The position numbers and the translations under genes were made by a program. Below, piece by piece: positions 1 to 6,307 of a DNA stretch of 8,241 bases (position 1 is the stretch's first letter; each line of letters begins with the position of its first letter). Below the pieces are notes generated by a model. That model saw only the letters and a program-made list of their open reading frames with translations. It was not told the DNA's origin and searched no databases. This stretch comes from Methanoregulaceae archaeon (lineage in GTDB: Archaea; Halobacteriota; Methanomicrobia; Methanomicrobiales; Methanospirillaceae). The stretch spans positions 1 through 8,241 of the forward strand of contig DUGL01000080.1 in the NCBI GenBank assembly GCA_013331415.1, given 5' to 3'.

Positions 1-2
1 CC

Positions 3-1019
3 CCCGTCGCAGAATTCACAACGAACCCCCCGGAGGGGTACGAGATCCTGCAGGTGAAGTTCACGGACTTCTCGACCGGTCCGCCGACCTCCTGGCTCTG
101 GAACTTCGGTGACGGGAAGACCTCGACCGAGCAGCACCCGACCCATAGCTTCTACTACGGGAACTACAATGTGACCCTTACCGTCTCCAACGTTGTCGGG
201 AACTCCACGACCAACCGGACCGTTACCGTCCACCGCTCGGGCGGCGGCGGTGGAGGCGGCGGTGGCGGTGGAGGCGGCGGCGGGTTCTACACGGTCCCGG
301 GCATCGCAACCCCGACCCCCACCCCGACGGTAAACGTGACACCCACACCGATCCCCACCATCGTCCCGCTCCCCCCGGGTGGCACCCTCCCGCTCAACTC
401 GGCGCTCGCCCTCTCCCAGTCGGTCATGGTCGTATCCGGTGATGACACCGGGTCTGTCTCGATGCTGGCCGGCATGCGGCCGACCATGGCGAACGGTGAA
501 CCCCTGCTCACCCTCACCCTGAGACGTATTCCGGCAGGCGATGTGCCACCGGTCCCCGCGGGTGCGCTCTTCGCATTCGCCGGGTACGCGTACGAACTCG
601 AACCGGGCGGCGCCTCGTTTGACCCCTACGTGACGCTGGCAATCACGCTCTCGGAAGCTGACTTTGCCGGCCTCCAGGGGCGCGATCTCTCCATCAAGTG
701 GTACAACCCGGCGACATCCGCCTGGGAAGACCTCCCGACGACCGTCGACCCGGTGACACGGACCGTGAGCGCAAAGATCACGCATACCAGCATCTTTGCC
801 CTGTTCGCATCGATCCCGCCAACAACGGCACCCGTTACCCAGGCCCCGACAACCCTGCCGCCCACCCCGGCCCTCAGTGGCATTCTGTCGTCACTCTGGA
901 TCATCGTGGTCGCGGTTATCATCATCGCAGCCGTGCTCGTGATCTTCCTGCTGATGAAGCGGCGTGGACAGACCGAAGGGGGAGCACCCCCGGCTGAGAA
1001 CGACTGGAAGCTCGAGTAA
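3..1019 (+). CDS. PKD-domain cell-surface protein with C-terminal membrane anchor (5' end outside window)
   Basis: The frame is open to the left edge, so the N-terminus is missing; 338 residues are visible. In order: a PKD domain (about residues 1-78, with the hallmark WNFGDG and the opening PVAEFTTNP that lies before the first possible start codon at 54), fifteen consecutive glycines (80-94), a Pro/Thr linker (about 97-122), a beta domain (about 140-270), a second Thr/Pro linker (about 271-291), one transmembrane helix (about 297-318), then KRR and a short charged tail. The beta domain resembles the ZU5-like module of methanogen surface proteins (cues: SIKWYNPATSAWEDLP and THTSIFALFA). The topology indicates an exported protein held in the membrane by its C-terminus with the PKD domain outside. 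PKD domains usually serve adhesion or S-layer/sugar contacts; the partner is unknown. More PKD repeats and a signal peptide probably lie upstream. Confidence 0.85.
   Translation, partial: PVAEFTTNPPEGYEILQVKFTDFSTGPPTSWLWNFGDGKTSTEQHPTHSFYYGNYNVTLTVSNVVGNSTTNRTVTVHRSGGGGGGGGGGGGGGGFYTVPGIATPTPTPTVNVTPTPIPTIVPLPPGGTLPLNSALALSQSVMVVSGDDTGSVSMLAGMRPTMANGEPLLTLTLRRIPAGDVPPVPAGALFAFAGYAYELEPGGASFDPYVTLAITLSEADFAGLQGRDLSIKWYNPATSAWEDLPTTVDPVTRTVSAKITHTSIFALFASIPPTTAPVTQAPTTLPPTPALSGILSSLWIIVVAVIIIAAVLVIFLLMKRRGQTEGGAPPAENDWKLE
240..284 (+). repeat. Polyglycine-coding GGN tract (15 codons)
   Basis: Fifteen glycine codons in a row, mostly GGC with interspersed GGT and GGA. The block GGT-GGA-GGC-GGC occurs twice (249-260 and 267-278), so the tract looks grown by internal duplication. 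It separates the PKD domain from the Pro/Thr linker and would act as a flexible hinge. GGN tracts of this kind are prone to length change by slippage. Confidence 0.85.
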
Positions 1020-1044
1020 CATTTCACCTACCACCCAGACTCAC

Positions 1045-1052
1045 TTTTTTTT
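1045..1052 (+). terminator. T8 tract after the PKD protein gene
   Basis: Eight consecutive T residues begin 26 nt after the TAA at 1017-1019. Archaeal RNA polymerase terminates at T-rich stretches without needing a hairpin, so this is the likely 3' end of the PKD gene transcript. No strong stem precedes it. Confidence 0.55.
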
Positions 1053-1400
1053 CCCGGCACGTCAGCTCTCCATTGCGGGTATTCATGCATCATGCTCTGC
1101 CTGCCCCCTTCCGGAGTGCAGTCTTACTGGTAAAACAGGCTCTTCTGCTATCTTTGATGATAGTGGGCGTGGTGAAAAGAACAGATTATGTGGCAGCGTA
1201 TCGCCGCTCCACATCCCACACGCACTACACGCCGCCGCCGAAAATACCGCGATGGTTCCGCCCCCTCGACCCCGGGCAACCGTCCGTGCATCTCGTTTGC
1301 AATTGACAAATCAGAACAGGGCGCCCCGGCCGCGGTTCGGCAGCTGTTCAGAGTAGCCATGAGAACCATAGTTACCATCTGACCCCCATAGAACAGGGAG

Positions 1401-1461
1401 GAGGCAAAAAAATCACCTGCCTCGCTTCGGGATACATGCATCCACGATAAAAATGCCGGAG
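1401..1461. repeat. Structured repeat, copy A
   Basis: Hairpin 1 has a 6-bp stem GAGGCA/TGCCTC (1401-1406 with 1418-1423) and an 11-nt A-rich loop. Hairpin 2 has a 4-bp stem GGAT/ATCC (1430-1433 with 1440-1443) and the 6-nt loop ACATGC. It ends with TAAAAA and GCCGG. Copy B at 2068-2131 has the same order, stem lengths and loop lengths with different stem sequences. Copy A begins 88 bp beyond the stop of the decarboxylase-family gene on the minus strand, where it presents T7 (1412-1406) and could serve as a 3' end or terminator. Confidence 0.5.
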
Positions 1462-1483
1462 CCGTTCTCACATGAAACGCAGA

Positions 1484-1501
1484 TGAGACCGTCCGGTCTC
1501 A
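1484..1501. other. Perfect 7-bp stem-loop downstream of the decarboxylase-family gene
   Basis: TGAGACC (1484-1490), 4-nt loop GTCC, GGTCTCA (1495-1501). It lies 49 bp past the minus-strand stop at 1550. No T-tract adjoins it on either strand, so it is a possible 3'-end processing or stabilising hairpin rather than a classical terminator. Confidence 0.45.
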
Positions 1502-1549
1502 GGCACCCCTGATGAAACCCACGAACGCGTGTTTTCCTGCCAAAAGAGC

Positions 1550-1939
1550 CTAGAGCCCCGTTCCGTCCCTCGCCTGAAATACTTCCAATGCTTCTGCCAT
1601 CCCGTTCAGGGCGGCCGGGAACCCTGCATACACGGCCATCTGGATGATGACTTCCTTCAGTTCATCCCTCGTGCATCCTGCGTTCAGGGCCATATCGATG
1701 TGCGCCCGCAGCTGGACCGGGGCATTGCCGAGCGCCGTGAGCGCAGCGACGGTCGCGATCTGCCGGGTCCTGAGGTCGAGCCCGGGCCTCGACACCACGT
1801 CCCCATACGGGAATTCGATCGTCAGCCGGGCGAGGTCGGGTGAGAGCGCCTGTATGTTTTCGACCATCGCCTGGACTGCGCTGCCATGCATCTTCTCAAG
1901 CTGAGCAATGCCACGCTGGTATCGTTCATCAGATCTCAT
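1550..1939 (-). CDS. Carboxymuconolactone decarboxylase-family protein (AhpD-like fold)
   Basis: 129 residues, close to the usual 120-130 for gamma-carboxymuconolactone decarboxylase-like proteins. Family cues are RYQRG near the N-terminus, FPYGDVVSRPGLDLRTRQ (about 43-60), ALTALGNAPVQLRAHIDMAL (66-85) with His80 in the conserved position, and MAVYAGFPAALN (101-112). The fold is an all-helical oligomer. The CxxC pair of peroxidase-linked AhpD proteins is absent; the only cysteine is Cys89. A true aromatic-degradation role is unlikely in a methanogen, so the substrate is unknown; a redox or small-molecule role is possible. The start at 1939 was chosen because the homologous region begins there; the frame stays open to 2050, but the extra residues are Pro/Ser/Arg-rich and not family-like. 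An ATG at 1951 is the alternative. It appears to be a single-gene unit. Confidence 0.85.
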   Translation of the reverse strand: MRSDERYQRGIAQLEKMHGSAVQAMVENIQALSPDLARLTIEFPYGDVVSRPGLDLRTRQIATVAALTALGNAPVQLRAHIDMALNAGCTRDELKEVIIQMAVYAGFPAALNGMAEALEVFQARDGTGL

Positions 1940-2050
1940 GATCAGCAGCATCCTATGACCTGATGTCTGATAACCGCGGTGGTTCCTGTCGCAGGCTGGA
2001 ATCCGGGGGGATACCGCCAGGGGATGAAGAGAGGGGGATGGAGCGATCAT

Positions 2051-2090
2051 CCCTGGGGCATGCTGGTCCAGGGGAAGAAAAATACCCTGG
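2051..2090. promoter_or_regulatory. Three-arm alternative hairpin set upstream of the decarboxylase-family gene
   Basis: CCCTGG (2051-2056), CCAGGG (2068-2073) and CCCTGG (2085-2090) are evenly spaced. The middle arm can pair with either flanking arm, each time as a 6-bp stem with an 11-nt loop, so the two hairpins exclude each other. The set lies 112-151 nt before the start at 1939, in what would be that gene's leader if transcription starts near the AT-rich stretch at 2101-2124, or in the ABCE1 trailer. It resembles an attenuator layout; function is unproven. Confidence 0.35.
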
Positions 2091-2131
2091 CTGCCTCCGG
2101 AATATATGCATTCGGCTTAAAAAAGCCGGGG
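2068..2131. repeat. Structured repeat, copy B
   Basis: Hairpin 1 is CCAGGG/CCCTGG (2068-2073 with 2085-2090) with an 11-nt A-rich loop. Hairpin 2 is GAAT/ATTC (2100-2103 with 2110-2113) around ATATGC. Next comes TAAAAAA and GCCGGGG. Copy B also has a third hairpin, CGGCTT/AAGCCG with loop AAAA (2113-2128), which on the minus strand places T6 inside a stem-loop. It starts about 90 bp beyond the ABCE1 stop, mirroring the position of copy A after the decarboxylase-family gene. It may end the ABCE1 transcript, and ATGCATATATTCC on the minus strand could act as a TATA-like element for the next gene. Confidence 0.5.
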
Positions 2132-2221
2132 GATTATTGAACAGCAAATACGTGGTCCCTCCTGGATCCCATGGTGATCTGGGGAGAGAAGAACGGGGGG
2201 CAGGGAATGATGCCACCCGTC

Positions 2222-3988
2222 CTATTCCTGGGTGTAGTAGTAGTACTCCCCGTTCGCCTTCTGCTCCCGGTCAAGGTACGACCCGGGCTTGTTGATCCGC
2301 GGCCGCCCGCTCCGGTCCCGCCTGAACGTGACCCCGAGGCGGGCGAGGAACCGGTTCATCCCCTCCCGCATCTCGAAGGGGCCGGTCGCTTCGCCACGGA
2401 TGCCGGGCTCCCCGTCAAAGACGAGTATACGCTCGCTGATCATGTCGATCAGGTAGATGTCATGGTCGATCACGAGGATTGCCGCGTCCCTGCCATCCAC
2501 ATGGTGGCGGAACATCCGGGTGATCCGTACCCGCTGCTCGACATCAAGGTGGGCGCTCGGCTCGTCCAGCACGTAGAGATCGGCATCCCGGGAGAGGCAT
2601 GCTGCGATCGCCACCCGCTGCAGCTCACCTCCCGAGAGCGTATCAACGGGGGACTGGAGGATAGGGGCAAGCGAGAGGGGTTCAATGATATCGTGCTGGT
2701 AGGCAGAGCTGTCAAACGACCGTGCGATCTGCCGGAGCGTGAACTCGACCGTGTCCGGACCGGTCGCCTTCAGGTACTGCGGCTTGTAGGAGACCCGGGT
2801 TTCCATCGCGATCGGCCCTCCTTCAGGCTTCTCGTCCCCTGCAAGGAGGCGGGCAAAGGTGCTCTTCCCGATCCCGTTTGCACCGACCACCCCGAGCACC
2901 TCGCCGGCACGGATCTCGCCGGGGGAGACGGTGAGGCAGAACCGGTCATAGCGCTTCTCCATCGCAGGGAAGGAGACCAGGGGCAGTCGATCGAGATCTT
3001 TCTCGTGCGCCCGCTTCTCGAAGACGACCGGGTACTCCCGGAACCGGACATTCTCTTCAGAGAGGTACCCTTCCAGGTACTGGTTGATCCCGACCCGGAC
3101 CCCCTTGGGCTGGGTGATCACACCGAACGCCGCGGGTTTCCCGTACGCGACATGCACCGTGTCGGCGAGCATATCGAGGATGGCAAGGTCATGCTCGATG
3201 ATAACGATGGGGCGGATGAGCGCAAGGTCGCGGATCAGGCTGGCCGCTGCGATCCGCTGGTAGATATCGAGGAACGGGGTGATCTCGTCAAGGAAGTAGA
3301 AGTCAGCATCCCGTGCGAGGCAGGCCGCGATGGCGACCCGCTGGAGTTCTCCACCGGAAAGGGTCGCAATATCATGGTCAAGCAGTGCAGAGAGGGAGAG
3401 CCCACCGATGTACTCGTCAAGCTTCCCCCGTTCATCGGTTGAATGGAGGAGCTCACGGGCTGACCCCGAAAAGACCCGGGGGATGAAATCGATGTACTGC
3501 GGCTTGACCGCGACTTTCATCCGCTTGAGCGAGACCGTCTTTAAGTAATCGAAGAGCTCGGTTCCCGTATACTTCCGGAGAATCTCGTCCCACCCGGTCT
3601 CGCGCTCGAACTCGCCGAGGTTTGGCTTGAGCTGCCCGGAGAGGATCTTGACTGCGGTGCTCTTCCCGATACCATTCTCACCGAGTACACCGGTCACCTT
3701 CCCTTCCACCGGGATGGGGAGGCCGTACAGGGCGAACCCGTTCTTCCCGTACCGGTGGGTCGGGTGCTCAAGCTCCTCGGGGAGGCTCACGATATCGATC
3801 GCATCAAACGGGCACTTCTTGACGCAGATGCCGCAGCCGACACAGAGCTCCTCGGAGATGACCGCCTTCCCGTCTTCCCCGATGATCACCGTCTCGTCCC
3901 CGGTCCGCACCCGGGGACAGTAGAGGATGCACTCGGTACCGCATTTCCGCGAGTGGCACCGGTCACGATGGACGATTGCAATGCGCAT
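2222..3988 (-). CDS. abce1: ABCE1 (RNase L inhibitor/Rli1-type) ribosome-splitting ATPase
   Basis: 588 residues, the normal length for archaeal ABCE1. It is a cytosolic twin ATPase that splits 70S ribosomes into subunits after termination or rescue, with aRF1 or Pelota in the A site. The N-terminal domain has eight iron-sulfur cysteines: C11, C16, C20, C24 and C49, C52, C55, C59. NBD1 has Walker A GENGIGKST (103-111), signature LSGGELQR (210-217), Walker B ending FLDE (232-235) and the switch His in IIEHD (263-267). NBD2 has Walker A GANGIGKST (369-377), a second LSGGELQR (451-458), Walker B LDEPSAHLD (474-482) and VIDHD (506-510). The tail with RINKPGS is typical. After Walker B, NBD1 reads DEITPFLD where NBD2 has DEPSAHLD. 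The start at 3988 puts MRIAIV directly before the first cluster; the open frame to 4051 only overlaps the upstream gene. It lies 7 bp behind the EMC6-like gene, so the two are probably cotranscribed. No good Shine-Dalgarno is visible, suggesting coupling. Confidence 0.97.
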   Translation of the reverse strand: MRIAIVHRDRCHSRKCGTECILYCPRVRTGDETVIIGEDGKAVISEELCVGCGICVKKCPFDAIDIVSLPEELEHPTHRYGKNGFALYGLPIPVEGKVTGVLGENGIGKSTAVKILSGQLKPNLGEFERETGWDEILRKYTGTELFDYLKTVSLKRMKVAVKPQYIDFIPRVFSGSARELLHSTDERGKLDEYIGGLSLSALLDHDIATLSGGELQRVAIAACLARDADFYFLDEITPFLDIYQRIAAASLIRDLALIRPIVIIEHDLAILDMLADTVHVAYGKPAAFGVITQPKGVRVGINQYLEGYLSEENVRFREYPVVFEKRAHEKDLDRLPLVSFPAMEKRYDRFCLTVSPGEIRAGEVLGVVGANGIGKSTFARLLAGDEKPEGGPIAMETRVSYKPQYLKATGPDTVEFTLRQIARSFDSSAYQHDIIEPLSLAPILQSPVDTLSGGELQRVAIAACLSRDADLYVLDEPSAHLDVEQRVRITRMFRHHVDGRDAAILVIDHDIYLIDMISERILVFDGEPGIRGEATGPFEMREGMNRFLARLGVTFRRDRSGRPRINKPGSYLDREQKANGEYYYYTQE

Positions 3989-3995
3989 GGAACGT

Positions 3996-4358
3996 TCACG
4001 CAGGTGGGCTGCTGGTGAGGAGGATGGTCCAGGTGATGAACCAGAACGCAAAGGTCATGAATCCCTGGTAGAACCAGCCTTTCCAGCCGAGGGAAGCGGG
4101 ATCAAGGCGCAGAATCATGAAGATATGCTTCTGGACCACCACCCCGGCGATCATGATGAGGAGCGCGAAGATCGTGTACGGCTGTAACCCGAGGATGAGT
4201 GAGGGGTCGATGGCATAAAAGGATATGGCCCCGGTGATGATCCCCATCGCCGATGCGATCCCCGATCGCTTGATCCGTACAATATTTTCACGGCTCTTCT
4301 CTGCAGGAGTCTTCTTCCGTGGGATCTCCTCTTTATCGGTTACCTCATCAGCACTCAT
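3996..4358 (-). CDS. EMC6-like small membrane protein (archaeal EMC6 family)
   Basis: 120 residues. A charged cytosolic N-terminus (about 1-30, rich in Lys/Glu) is followed by three hydrophobic segments at about 32-50, 61-83 and 95-114. RIKRSGIASAMGIITGAISF and the C-terminal WFYQGFMTFAFWFITWTILL resemble the RTSVSALSGATAG and FTYVLFWTFLY segments of eukaryotic EMC6. In eukaryotes EMC6 is a core subunit of the ER membrane protein complex, which inserts transmembrane helices; the archaeal relatives are poorly studied. The family call rests on topology and these remembered motifs. It is first in a unit with ABCE1 (7 bp gap). The start at 4358 has no Shine-Dalgarno but lies about 23 bp from the centre of a TATA-like box, suggesting a leaderless message. 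Its presence here suggests a tie between ribosome rescue and membrane-protein synthesis, which is inference. Confidence 0.8.
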   Translation of the reverse strand: MSADEVTDKEEIPRKKTPAEKSRENIVRIKRSGIASAMGIITGAISFYAIDPSLILGLQPYTIFALLIMIAGVVVQKHIFMILRLDPASLGWKGWFYQGFMTFAFWFITWTILLTSSPPA

Positions 4359-4375
4359 CGCGACACCAGTAGTCC

Positions 4376-4385
4376 TATTTTTTAG
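4376..4385 (-). promoter_or_regulatory. TATA-like box for the EMC6-ABCE1 unit
   Basis: The minus strand reads CTAAAAAATA. Its centre (about 4381) lies some 23-26 nt from the ATG at 4358, the archaeal TATA-to-start distance, so transcription would begin at or next to the start codon. The absence of a Shine-Dalgarno fits leaderless translation. Confidence 0.5.
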
Positions 4386-4386
4386 T

Positions 4387-4393
4387 CTTTAAG
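4387..4393 (+). promoter_or_regulatory. TATA-like box for rqcH-pelA
   Basis: CTTTAAG, centre about 4390, lies 25 nt before the ATG at 4415. No Shine-Dalgarno precedes 4415, again consistent with a leaderless message. The box is directly beside the opposing one (4376-4385) in the 56-bp gap, so binding of basal factors at one promoter could hinder the other. The match is short and weak compared with a full archaeal TATA box. Confidence 0.4.
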
Positions 4394-4414
4394 CAATATG
4401 TAATTTGGTATCCG

Positions 4415-6307
4415 ATGGCCACACGGGAAGGGATGAGCGGGGTGGATCTCCATGCAGCGGTTGCTGAATGGCAACGCCTCCTCCCGCTCTGGGTCGGTAA
4501 AATATACCTCTTCTCCTCCTCGCACATCGTGCTCCGGCTCCAGGGAGCGGAGCGGGCACGCTACCAGCTCCTGATCGAGACCGGGAAGCGGGCGCACCTG
4601 GCGAGCGATCTCCCCACCCCGCCGAAGATCCCGCCCCCCTTTGCGATGCTGCTCCGGAAACACCTTGACGGGGGGAGGGTGCTCTCGGTGTCCCAGGCAG
4701 GTCTCCAGCGGATCGTCTGGTTCGATATCGGCAAACACAACACGTGCTATCACCTGGTTATCGAACTCTTCGATGAGGGAAATGTCGTCCTCTGCGATGA
4801 AGCATGGACGATCATCCAGCCGCTTCGTCCCCACCGGTTCCGGGAGCGTGACATCATTGCGGGGGGCCCCTACCCGGTTCCCCCCCCTGACCCGGCAACA
4901 TTTGGCGAAGAAGCATTCAGGCAGTTCCTGCAGACCGATGACCGGGACATTGTGCGGGCGCTCGCCGTTGGTGCAATGCTCGGGGGAAAATATGCCGAGT
5001 ACCTCTGCCGGGTAAGCGGGGTTGACAAGACCACCCCTGCCTCCCAGGCAGATGCCGGCCGCCTGTACCGGGAGCTTGCCGCGCTCGTCAGGCGGGCAGA
5101 GGAAGGGATAGTACCGGTGATCACCGGGAAGGAATGTCTCCCGTTCTCCCTGGATGAGAGCGATACTCCGTCATCGTTCTCATCGTTTAACGAGGCGCTC
5201 GACCGGTTCTACCCTGCAATCCCGTCATCCCCTGACAAGGGAACCCGGACCGGCCCTTCGGTCTCGCGGGAGGAACGGATCCGGCAGCGCCAGCATGAGA
5301 TCCTCGCCCAGTACGAGAAGAAGGTCGGCCGGACCGAACAGCTCGTTGCCATGATGTACGAGTCCTACCCGCTCCTCCAGGAGATCATCACGGTACTGGA
5401 TGCTGCCAGCCAGAAGATCTCGTGGCAGGAGATTGCACAGAAGCTCGCATCCGGGAAGAATGGTCCTGCGGAACGAATCGTCTCGGTGAACCCTGCAGAA
5501 GCCTCGGTTGTCGTGGATATCGGGGAACAGGTCACGCTCCATGTCCACGAGAGCCTTGATGCAAATATCGGGCGCTCCTATGCGCAGATCAAGAAACTGA
5601 AAAAGAAGATTGCGGGGGCAAAGGCCGCGATGGAGCGCCCGGTCGCCACACCCGGGAAGGCTGTATCCCGGACGCCCGTGATGAAGAAGCGGTGGTATCA
5701 CCGGTTCCGCTGGTTTACGACGAGCGACGGGATACTCGTGCTCGGGGGAAAGGATGCCTCCCAGAACGAGGAGCTCGTAGGGAAGTACCTGGAGGGCGGA
5801 GACCTGTTCGTCCATGCTGACGTGCACGGGGCGAGTGTCGTGATCGTGAAGGGCGCAACAGAAAGAATGGACGAGGTGGCGCAGTTTGCCGCATCGTACT
5901 CGGGCGCGTGGCGCAGCGGCCATGCGACCGCTGATGTGTACGCTGCGACCCCGCCGCAGGTGAGCAAGACGCCGGAGTCCGGGGAGTACATCAGCCGGGG
6001 CTCGTTCGTGGTCCGGGGTGAGCGCGAGTATTTCCGTAATGTTCCGCTCGGCATCGCTATCGCGATCCAGCGGGAGCCTGAACTGGCGGTTATCGGGGGA
6101 CCGCCCTCTGCGGTTGCCAGCCGGGCGGATACCTCTGTCGTCCTGAAACCGGGCACCTTTGAGCCAAACGATGCAGCAAAGAAGGTGTTGCGGGCACTCC
6201 GGGAACGACTGAGTGACGCGGAGGTGCGGGGTCTCAAAACGGTCCTGAACACCGAGGCGATCGCAGCCTTCGTGCCCCCGGGGGGCTCGGATATCGTGGA
6301 GCCATGA
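4415..6307 (+). CDS. rqcH: RqcH / NEMF / Rqc2-family ribosome quality-control protein (NFACT)
   Basis: 630 residues. It binds large ribosomal subunits that still hold peptidyl-tRNA after splitting; bacterial RqcH and yeast Rqc2 then extend the stalled chain with a C-terminal tail (Ala tails or CAT tails). NFACT-N spans about 1-180 (DLHAAVAEW at 11-19; MLLRKHLDGG at 78-87). A helix-hairpin-helix region follows (about 180-225, AVGAMLGGKYAEYLC). The helical/coiled-coil middle is about 284-410 (MMYESYPLLQEI; basic KKLKKKI). NFACT-R runs about 428-540 (FRWFTTSDGILVLGGKDASQ, FVHADVHGAS, PPQVSKTPESGEYISRGSF). The C-terminus ends PPGGSDIVEP without the eukaryotic NFACT-C domain. Asp11 matches the conserved Asp9 of yeast Rqc2, but the Asp-Arg pair reads Gln98-Arg99. 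The start at 4415 fits a leaderless promoter; ATG 4433, preceded by GGGAAGGG, is an alternative that still keeps Asp11. The stop overlaps pelA as ATGA. It was formerly annotated as fibronectin-binding protein. Confidence 0.95.
   Translation: MATREGMSGVDLHAAVAEWQRLLPLWVGKIYLFSSSHIVLRLQGAERARYQLLIETGKRAHLASDLPTPPKIPPPFAMLLRKHLDGGRVLSVSQAGLQRIVWFDIGKHNTCYHLVIELFDEGNVVLCDEAWTIIQPLRPHRFRERDIIAGGPYPVPPPDPATFGEEAFRQFLQTDDRDIVRALAVGAMLGGKYAEYLCRVSGVDKTTPASQADAGRLYRELAALVRRAEEGIVPVITGKECLPFSLDESDTPSSFSSFNEALDRFYPAIPSSPDKGTRTGPSVSREERIRQRQHEILAQYEKKVGRTEQLVAMMYESYPLLQEIITVLDAASQKISWQEIAQKLASGKNGPAERIVSVNPAEASVVVDIGEQVTLHVHESLDANIGRSYAQIKKLKKKIAGAKAAMERPVATPGKAVSRTPVMKKRWYHRFRWFTTSDGILVLGGKDASQNEELVGKYLEGGDLFVHADVHGASVVIVKGATERMDEVAQFAASYSGAWRSGHATADVYAATPPQVSKTPESGEYISRGSFVVRGEREYFRNVPLGIAIAIQREPELAVIGGPPSAVASRADTSVVLKPGTFEPNDAAKKVLRALRERLSDAEVRGLKTVLNTEAIAAFVPPGGSDIVEP

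Larger units (their letters stand above)
1020..1549. other. 530-bp intergenic region without a supported gene
   Basis: Open frames here (for example plus 1073-1306 and minus 1148-1471) match no family I recognise, lack convincing start signals and overlap one another. No tRNA-like cloverleaf or TPsiC-type segment was found by eye. The region holds the T8 terminator, a weak hairpin at 1148-1163 (CTATC/GATAG, 6-nt loop), repeat copy A (1401-1461) and a strong hairpin (1484-1501). It may contain decayed coding sequence or an unrecognised RNA; nothing decides this from the sequence alone. Confidence 0.5.

Noticed and set aside
1073..1306. Possible 77-aa plus-strand gene with a hydrophobic stretch
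   Set aside because: It would start with TTG without a good ribosome site, it overlaps an equally open minus-strand frame, and its second half is unstructured Pro/Arg/His sequence.
1480..1520. C/D-box-like TGATGA near 1510 as a guide RNA
   Set aside because: No correctly spaced D box (CTGA) and no C'/D' pair follows at the usual archaeal length of about 50-60 nt.
1937..2050. Longer N-terminus for the decarboxylase-family protein (start at 2050)
   Set aside because: The added 37 residues are Pro/Ser/Arg-rich and outside the family's domain; homology begins at the ATG at 1939.
1085..2111. Recurrent ATGCAT palindrome (1085, 1436, 1886, 2106) as an operator
   Set aside because: Four hits in 8.2 kb is near chance for a 6-mer, one lies inside a coding region, and there is no consistent spacing to promoters.
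2171..3442. Long plus-strand open frame (423 codons) opposite ABCE1
   Set aside because: It lies antisense to the unmistakable ABCE1 gene, its translation is Asp/Glu/Arg/Pro-rich and resembles no family, and GC-rich genes commonly leave such antisense frames open.
3989..4051. Longer N-terminus for ABCE1 (start at 4051)
   Set aside because: It would overlap the EMC6-like gene, and ABCE1 proteins start just before the first iron-sulfur motif, as the ATG at 3988 does.
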